From assembly GCA_017577485.1 (NCBI GenBank), contig PKRI01000008.1:1-60235 (forward strand): a stretch of DNA of 60,235 nucleotides, written 5' to 3'. Positions 56,818 to 60,235 of the stretch are shown here, in pieces; positions within the stretch are counted from its first letter, which is position 1; every line of letters starts with the position of its first letter. Below the pieces are notes generated by a model. That model worked only from the letters and a program-made list of their open reading frames with translations. It had not been told where the DNA came from and did no database searches. The translations under genes and the position numbers were made by a program. The stretch is from Bacillota bacterium. GTDB lineage: Bacteria > Bacillota > Sulfobacillia > Thermaerobacterales > RSA17.

Positions 56818-57054
56818 ATGCAGCTACCGGGCTTCTGGGAACTGATCCTGATTGCCGGCGTCGCCCTGGTCATCTTCGGACCGCGGCGGCTGCCCGAGAT
56901 CGGCCAGGCGCTGGGCAAGGGCATCCGGGAATTCCGCAAGGCCGTCCGCGACGTCACCGAAGAGCCCACCGAGGTGGAACCCGGGCGCCAGCACCGGTTC
57001 CAGGCGGGAGCCGGGCAGGAGGGTGCCGGCCGCGAGGCCCAGGGCGGGGCCTGA
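56818..57054 (+). CDS. tatA: twin-arginine translocase subunit TatA
   Basis: 78 aa. 'FWELILIAGVALVIFGPRRLPEIGQALGKGIREFRKAVRD' gives the short membrane helix, the FGP hinge and the amphipathic helix of TatA/E; a charged tail follows. It forms the variable pore for folded protein export. ATG 56818 with GAGGAG 9 bases upstream. No tatC in the window. Confidence 0.93.
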   Translation: MQLPGFWELILIAGVALVIFGPRRLPEIGQALGKGIREFRKAVRDVTEEPTEVEPGRQHRFQAGAGQEGAGREAQGGA

Positions 57055-57058
57055 GGTT

Positions 57059-57089
57059 TTTACAGTTCCTGGCAGGAAACTGGTAATCT
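57059..57089 (+). promoter_or_regulatory. possible promoter with near-palindrome upstream of 57131
   Basis: TTTACA (57059-57064) with TAATCT (57084-57089), spacing 19, or GGTAAT at spacing 17. Between them CAGTTCCT-GGC-AGGAAACTG is a near-perfect inverted repeat (one extra A), which could be an operator or a weak tatA terminator. Confidence 0.4.
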
Positions 57090-57130
57090 GAGGGAGAAGC
57101 AGGGGCCATCTCCGTCGGGAGGTGGCCCCT

Positions 57131-57847
57131 ATGGTGACACGGCGCGCGGTGCTGGCGGCGGCCCTGGTTGTCGCCGCCGCGGTGCTCCTGTGGCGCCTGC
57201 CGGCTTCCCCGCCGGGTCGCGGCGGGCAGGGCGGCGCCGGCGAGCCTGCGGAGTTTCCCCTCCTGTGGACCGAACTTCCCTTGCTCTGGATTGAAGAGAT
57301 CAACAACCGCCTGCTGCCTCCGGGCCAAGCGGCCGTGCCCGGCGGCGCTGACGGCACGAAGCCGGATCCCGGGGGCGGCGCGCCCGCGGTGGTGGACGAA
57401 GCCCGCCGGGTGCTGCGGCTTGACGCTGCTGCCCTTACCCCCCGCGGCGCGGCCCCGGCCCTGCTGGTCCGCTACGGCGTCTACGACCATGACCGGTTGG
57501 TCCGTGAAGCGTTCACCCCGGTTGCCGAATTCCCGCTGCCGGTGGTTCCGCCGCCTGCAGCAGGCGATTCCTCTGCCCGGCTGCTGCCCCGGTCCCTGGC
57601 GATCACCGGCGTTGATCCCGCCGGCGGTGTAGACCTGGAGCTGGACGGCCGCGTCCTGCGGCTGGAGGAAGGGCAGGCCTGGGCGTCGGCCCGGGTGGCC
57701 CAGGGCGGCGGCGTGGTGGAAGTCGACGCGGGGGAGTGGTCCAGGCACCTGTCCGCCGCGCTGGACGAGGACCGTCCGGTCACGGTGCTGCGGCTGCTCC
57801 ACCACGGGCGGTGGCGGGTGGAAGCCTCCGGGGGTGAGGGGCTGTGA
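57131..57847 (+). CDS. membrane-anchored protein of unknown function
   Basis: 238 aa. An N-terminal hydrophobic helix (~6-23, 'AVLAAALVVAAAVLLWRL') acts as signal or anchor. The outside part has 'FPLLWTELPLLWIEEINNRLL', and a beta-rich end ('GVDLELDGRVLRLEEGQAWASARVAQGGGVVEVDAGEWSRHLSAALD.DRPVTVLRLLHHGRWRVE'). I recognise no family. ATG 57131 with GGGAGGTGG upstream. The stop overlaps the start of the hydrolase-like gene, so the two exported proteins are probably made together. Confidence 0.6.
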   Translation: MVTRRAVLAAALVVAAAVLLWRLPASPPGRGGQGGAGEPAEFPLLWTELPLLWIEEINNRLLPPGQAAVPGGADGTKPDPGGGAPAVVDEARRVLRLDAAALTPRGAAPALLVRYGVYDHDRLVREAFTPVAEFPLPVVPPPAAGDSSARLLPRSLAITGVDPAGGVDLELDGRVLRLEEGQAWASARVAQGGGVVEVDAGEWSRHLSAALDEDRPVTVLRLLHHGRWRVEASGGEGL

Positions 57848-60234
57848 AGGCGCGCCATCCGTTGGCACTGCTGCTGGTGGCTGCGCTGCTGGCGGTGGTC
57901 CCCGGCGGCCCTGGGCCTGCTGCCGGGCCGGCCGCCGCGTATGCCGGCCCGTCCGGCGGTGCAAACGGGGCCTGGCCCGCGCCGGCCGCCCTGGCTGCGC
58001 CCGAAGTCCCCGACCCGGCCACCCGGGCACGGCGGGTGCCCGTGGTGCTGGTGCACGGCATCCGGCCGGCCCGAGAAACCTGGGGCGAACCCGGCGGCGA
58101 CGGGCTGCTGGGCCGCCTGGCCCGCGCGGGTTATCAGCCCGGGCAGACCCTGTTCTGGTCGGAGGCAGGACCCTGGCGAGACCCGGTGACCGCCGCCCAC
58201 GAGGAACTGGCGCCGCTGCTCCGCCGGGCTGCGGCGGCCGCCGGGACCCCGGCGGTGGACGTGGTGGCCCACACCAGCGGCGCCCTGCTGGTGCAGCAGT
58301 TGCTCCATGCCGGTGGGGCGGCGCCGGGCGGCGCGGACCCTCGCGGCGGATCGCCGGGTGCCCAGCCGCTGCCGGCCATCCGCCACCTGATCCTGATCGC
58401 GCCGTTCTCGGCGGGCCACGAAGGGGCCGCGGCGGTGCGGGCCGCCGCCCTGCGCTCGGCGCTGCTGGAGCGGCACCGGCGAGAGGGGCTGCCGCGCAAC
58501 ACCGGCCCGGCCCAGCCTTACGCAGGCCTGGAACCCGGGCCCGCTTTCGACGAGGCCGGTTACGTGGTCTCCAGGGCCTACGACTTTTACGAGCCGGCCT
58601 ACCATCACTTCGTGCGGGAAGCGTGGTTCCTGCGGCCGCCGGACGACCCGCACCCCTCGCCGGAATTCTGGCACTGGCTCGAGGACCGGGATCCGGACCT
58701 GGCGGCCGTGCTGCTCTCCCGGGACCCGCCGGTGCCGGGTGGGCCGCCGCTCTGGAAGGCCGGCACCGACCTGACCCGCGCCTACTACGAGCAGGCAGCC
58801 CTGGACGCCGCCCGGGCCGTCTACCACAGCCTGCGCCCGGTGGGCGAGGTGCTGCTGGAGGACTGGGAGTCAGACCTCGGCGACCTGTCCGGCGGGTGGC
58901 GGGCCGCCCTGGCCCGCTTCCTGGCCGGGCGGGCGGCCCACCTGCTCAGGACCTACGGGCCGCCGTGGCTGGCCCACGGGCGTGACGCGGCGCTGGAAGC
59001 CCTGTTCAGCAGCGCCGCGGGGGCGTCGCCGCTGGCGGCACCGGTCCGGCGCCTGGAGCCCCTGGACCACAACCTCTGGCTGGAGGCGGTGCGGCTGCCC
59101 GGCGGTTGGGGCGCGCGGTCCCAGGGCCCGCGGGTGGTGGCTATCGGCGGGCGGCTGGCGGGCCCGCTGGTCCTGCTCCTTCCGCAGCCGGAACTGCTGG
59201 AAGCCGGCGCCGACCTGCCCTGGCCGGCCGACGTCGACGACCTGGTCCACGTGGTGGACGGGTGGTGGGGCGTGGACCCGGCCTCGCTGCCGCGGCACCG
59301 CGCCGTCATCGATCGGGTGGTGGACGAACTGGAGCGCTGGGAGCAGGTCGTCACGGTGGCGGCACCGGGACCGGGCCCGGTGCGGCGGGTGGTGCAGGCT
59401 GCCGCCGGGGAGCCCCGCTACCTGAGGCCCACGGGCGGCGGTGGCGCGCCCGACGGTGGAGCGGCCGGCGGCAGCGCCACCGCCGGCAGCGCGGGCGGGT
59501 GGACCGTCTCCCTGCAGCCCCGAAGCGGCCTGCTGGCAGCCTGGGCGCTGGACCCGGTCACCGGCCGCCGGCTGGCCGGGCCCGCCCGGTCCCGGACCCC
59601 AGGCGAGGTGGTGACGCTGGCGGTGCCGGCAGGTGCCGTGGTGGGGTGGCGCCTGCTTCCGGCCGACGCAGCCGGGACCCCGCCGGGACCCGACGCCGCC
59701 GTACCGGTGGAGGTCACCCTGGTACCCGCGGCATCGCCGCCGGTGGAGCCCGGTCCCGCGCCGGGCGCGCCAGGAACGGCGGCCGGCGCTGCCCCTGCCG
59801 CCCCACCGGACGATGGGCCGGGCCGCGCCCCCGGCCCTCCCGCCGGCACCGCGGGCGGCACTGCCCCCAGCGCCGCCCCCGGCGGCGTCCCGGCGGTGCC
59901 CGGTGGCCCGGCACCGGGACCTGCGCCCGGCGCCGCCCCCGGCGGCGATGATCGCGCCGGACCGGGAGTCGATGACGCTGGAGGAGAAGCTGGCGCTGCT
60001 GGAGCGGGAGCTTTCGGCGGCGCTGCAGGGGGAGCTGGAGGGGCGGGCGCCGGCGCCGGTGCTGCGGGCGGGGGGGGTCCCGGGCCCGGCGCCGGCTCTT
60101 TTAAACATCCCACGCCTCCCGCCCACCACCCCGTGTTGATTTTTGGTGGTGGCCGTCTCTTTAAAAAAAAAAAAAATTGTCGAACTCTGTCGTCCGCCGA
60201 GGGCCGCATGCTAACAGGTATTCGGTGTGGATGA
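57844..60234 (+). CDS. secreted alpha/beta-hydrolase-like protein with altered nucleophile; 3' end unreliable
   Basis: Signal peptide ~1-33. An alpha/beta-hydrolase N-terminal part follows: 'RRVPVVLVHGIRPARETWGEPGGDGLLGRLARAGYQPGQTLFW' (oxyanion HG) and 'VDVVAHTSGALLVQQLL'. The lipase GxSxG motif would be A-H-T144-S-G, so the usual serine position is threonine. Later segments ('RHLILIAPF', 'LEAVRLPGGWGARSQGPRVVAIGGRL', 'WPADVDDLVHVVDGWWGVDPASLPRHRAVIDRVVDELERW') continue the fold. From ~residue 630 it is Pro/Ala/Gly low complexity. The frame stays open to the window end, but the last ~280 bases look frame-shifted and of poor quality, so the true C terminus is unknown. Confidence 0.6.
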   Translation: MKARHPLALLLVAALLAVVPGGPGPAAGPAAAYAGPSGGANGAWPAPAALAAPEVPDPATRARRVPVVLVHGIRPARETWGEPGGDGLLGRLARAGYQPGQTLFWSEAGPWRDPVTAAHEELAPLLRRAAAAAGTPAVDVVAHTSGALLVQQLLHAGGAAPGGADPRGGSPGAQPLPAIRHLILIAPFSAGHEGAAAVRAAALRSALLERHRREGLPRNTGPAQPYAGLEPGPAFDEAGYVVSRAYDFYEPAYHHFVREAWFLRPPDDPHPSPEFWHWLEDRDPDLAAVLLSRDPPVPGGPPLWKAGTDLTRAYYEQAALDAARAVYHSLRPVGEVLLEDWESDLGDLSGGWRAALARFLAGRAAHLLRTYGPPWLAHGRDAALEALFSSAAGASPLAAPVRRLEPLDHNLWLEAVRLPGGWGARSQGPRVVAIGGRLAGPLVLLLPQPELLEAGADLPWPADVDDLVHVVDGWWGVDPASLPRHRAVIDRVVDELERWEQVVTVAAPGPGPVRRVVQAAAGEPRYLRPTGGGGAPDGGAAGGSATAGSAGGWTVSLQPRSGLLAAWALDPVTGRRLAGPARSRTPGEVVTLAVPAGAVVGWRLLPADAAGTPPGPDAAVPVEVTLVPAASPPVEPGPAPGAPGTAAGAAPAAPPDDGPGRAPGPPAGTAGGTAPSAAPGGVPAVPGGPAPGPAPGAAPGGDDRAGPGVDDAGGEAGAAGAGAFGGAAGGAGGAGAGAGAAGGGGPGPGAGSFKHPTPPAHHPVLIFGGGRLFKKKKNCRTLSSAEGRMLTGIRCG
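59948..60139 (+). other. coding-like segment in another frame near the window end
   Basis: From ATG 59948 (or ATG 59972), frame 2 reads 'MTLEEKLALLERELSAALQGELEGRAPAPVLRAGG', a convincing amphipathic helix, while the hydrolase frame over the same bases is Gly/Ala noise. Either a new gene starts here, or the hydrolase gene has a one-base indel near 59940 and continues in this frame. It ends at a TGA at 60137-60139 inside anomalous sequence. Confidence 0.4.
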
Positions 60235-60235
60235 C

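Overview
The window is uniformly very GC-rich and gene-dense. It carries endospore genes (sleB-ypeB, spoVT, a spoIIP-type gene, a ylxY-like deacetylase, a ymfF/ymfH pair, ireB and DUF3243 genes), strong AGGAGG-type ribosome binding sites and many GTG/TTG starts. This points to a high-GC, spore-forming Firmicute, most likely a thermophile of the Thermaerobacter type; that identification is inference from gene content and composition.

Layout. 1-9 kb: end of an L,D-transpeptidase gene, a solute-binding-like protein, sodA, then a tightly overlapping plus-strand run (methyltransferase, thioesterase/NTPase fusion, methyltransferase, moaB, fumC), followed by a dCMP deaminase and an A-type Fe-S carrier. 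9-15 kb: ilvE, a glutaredoxin, a DUF72 protein, an HD hydrolase, a BtuF-like protein, apt and a PLP decarboxylase. 15-20 kb: a thioredoxin-fold protein overlapping a dapF homologue that lacks both catalytic cysteines, a diguanylate cyclase with an extra C-terminal domain, a membrane protein, and upp-birA-bioY on the minus strand. 20-30 kb: ymfH/ymfF, an SLH-GH18 enzyme, sleB-ypeB, a lipoprotein, a DUF1614-SpoIIP fusion and queG. 30-36.5 kb: iscS-thiI, a small ORF under a CRP/FNR-like palindrome, and argGH behind a long structured leader.

37-41 kb is an iron(III) ABC transporter (binding protein, fused double permease, ATPase) with a textbook sigma-A promoter and a perfect Fur box. 41-49.4 kb holds a YlxY-like deacetylase, a CaiB-family CoA-transferase, a MobA-like nucleotidyltransferase, a LiaF-like protein, an MFS transporter, two small cysteine-rich proteins and two complex-I NuoB (PSST) paralogues with no other complex-I subunit nearby. 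49.6-53.5 kb is a manganese-type ABC transporter whose permease is fused to a DtxR-type regulator, transcribed divergently from a separate mntR across an operator/promoter region. 53.5-60.2 kb holds a degenerate GH18 protein, ireB, spoVT, a YetF/DUF421 protein, tatA, a membrane-anchored protein and a secreted alpha/beta-hydrolase-like protein that runs into sequence resembling a poor-quality contig end.

The most unusual non-coding signal is a ~188-bp element present twice (1873-2059 and 49413-49600). Each copy has four 21-bp imperfect palindromes (core TAAGG-N11-CCYTA) with starts 51/52, 63 and 52 bp apart, i.e. in steps close to whole DNA helical turns. Gene stop codons lie inside the end units. 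I know no described family that matches it. The second most unusual locus is the orphan NuoB pair, one member of which has lost the fourth cluster cysteine and gained others.
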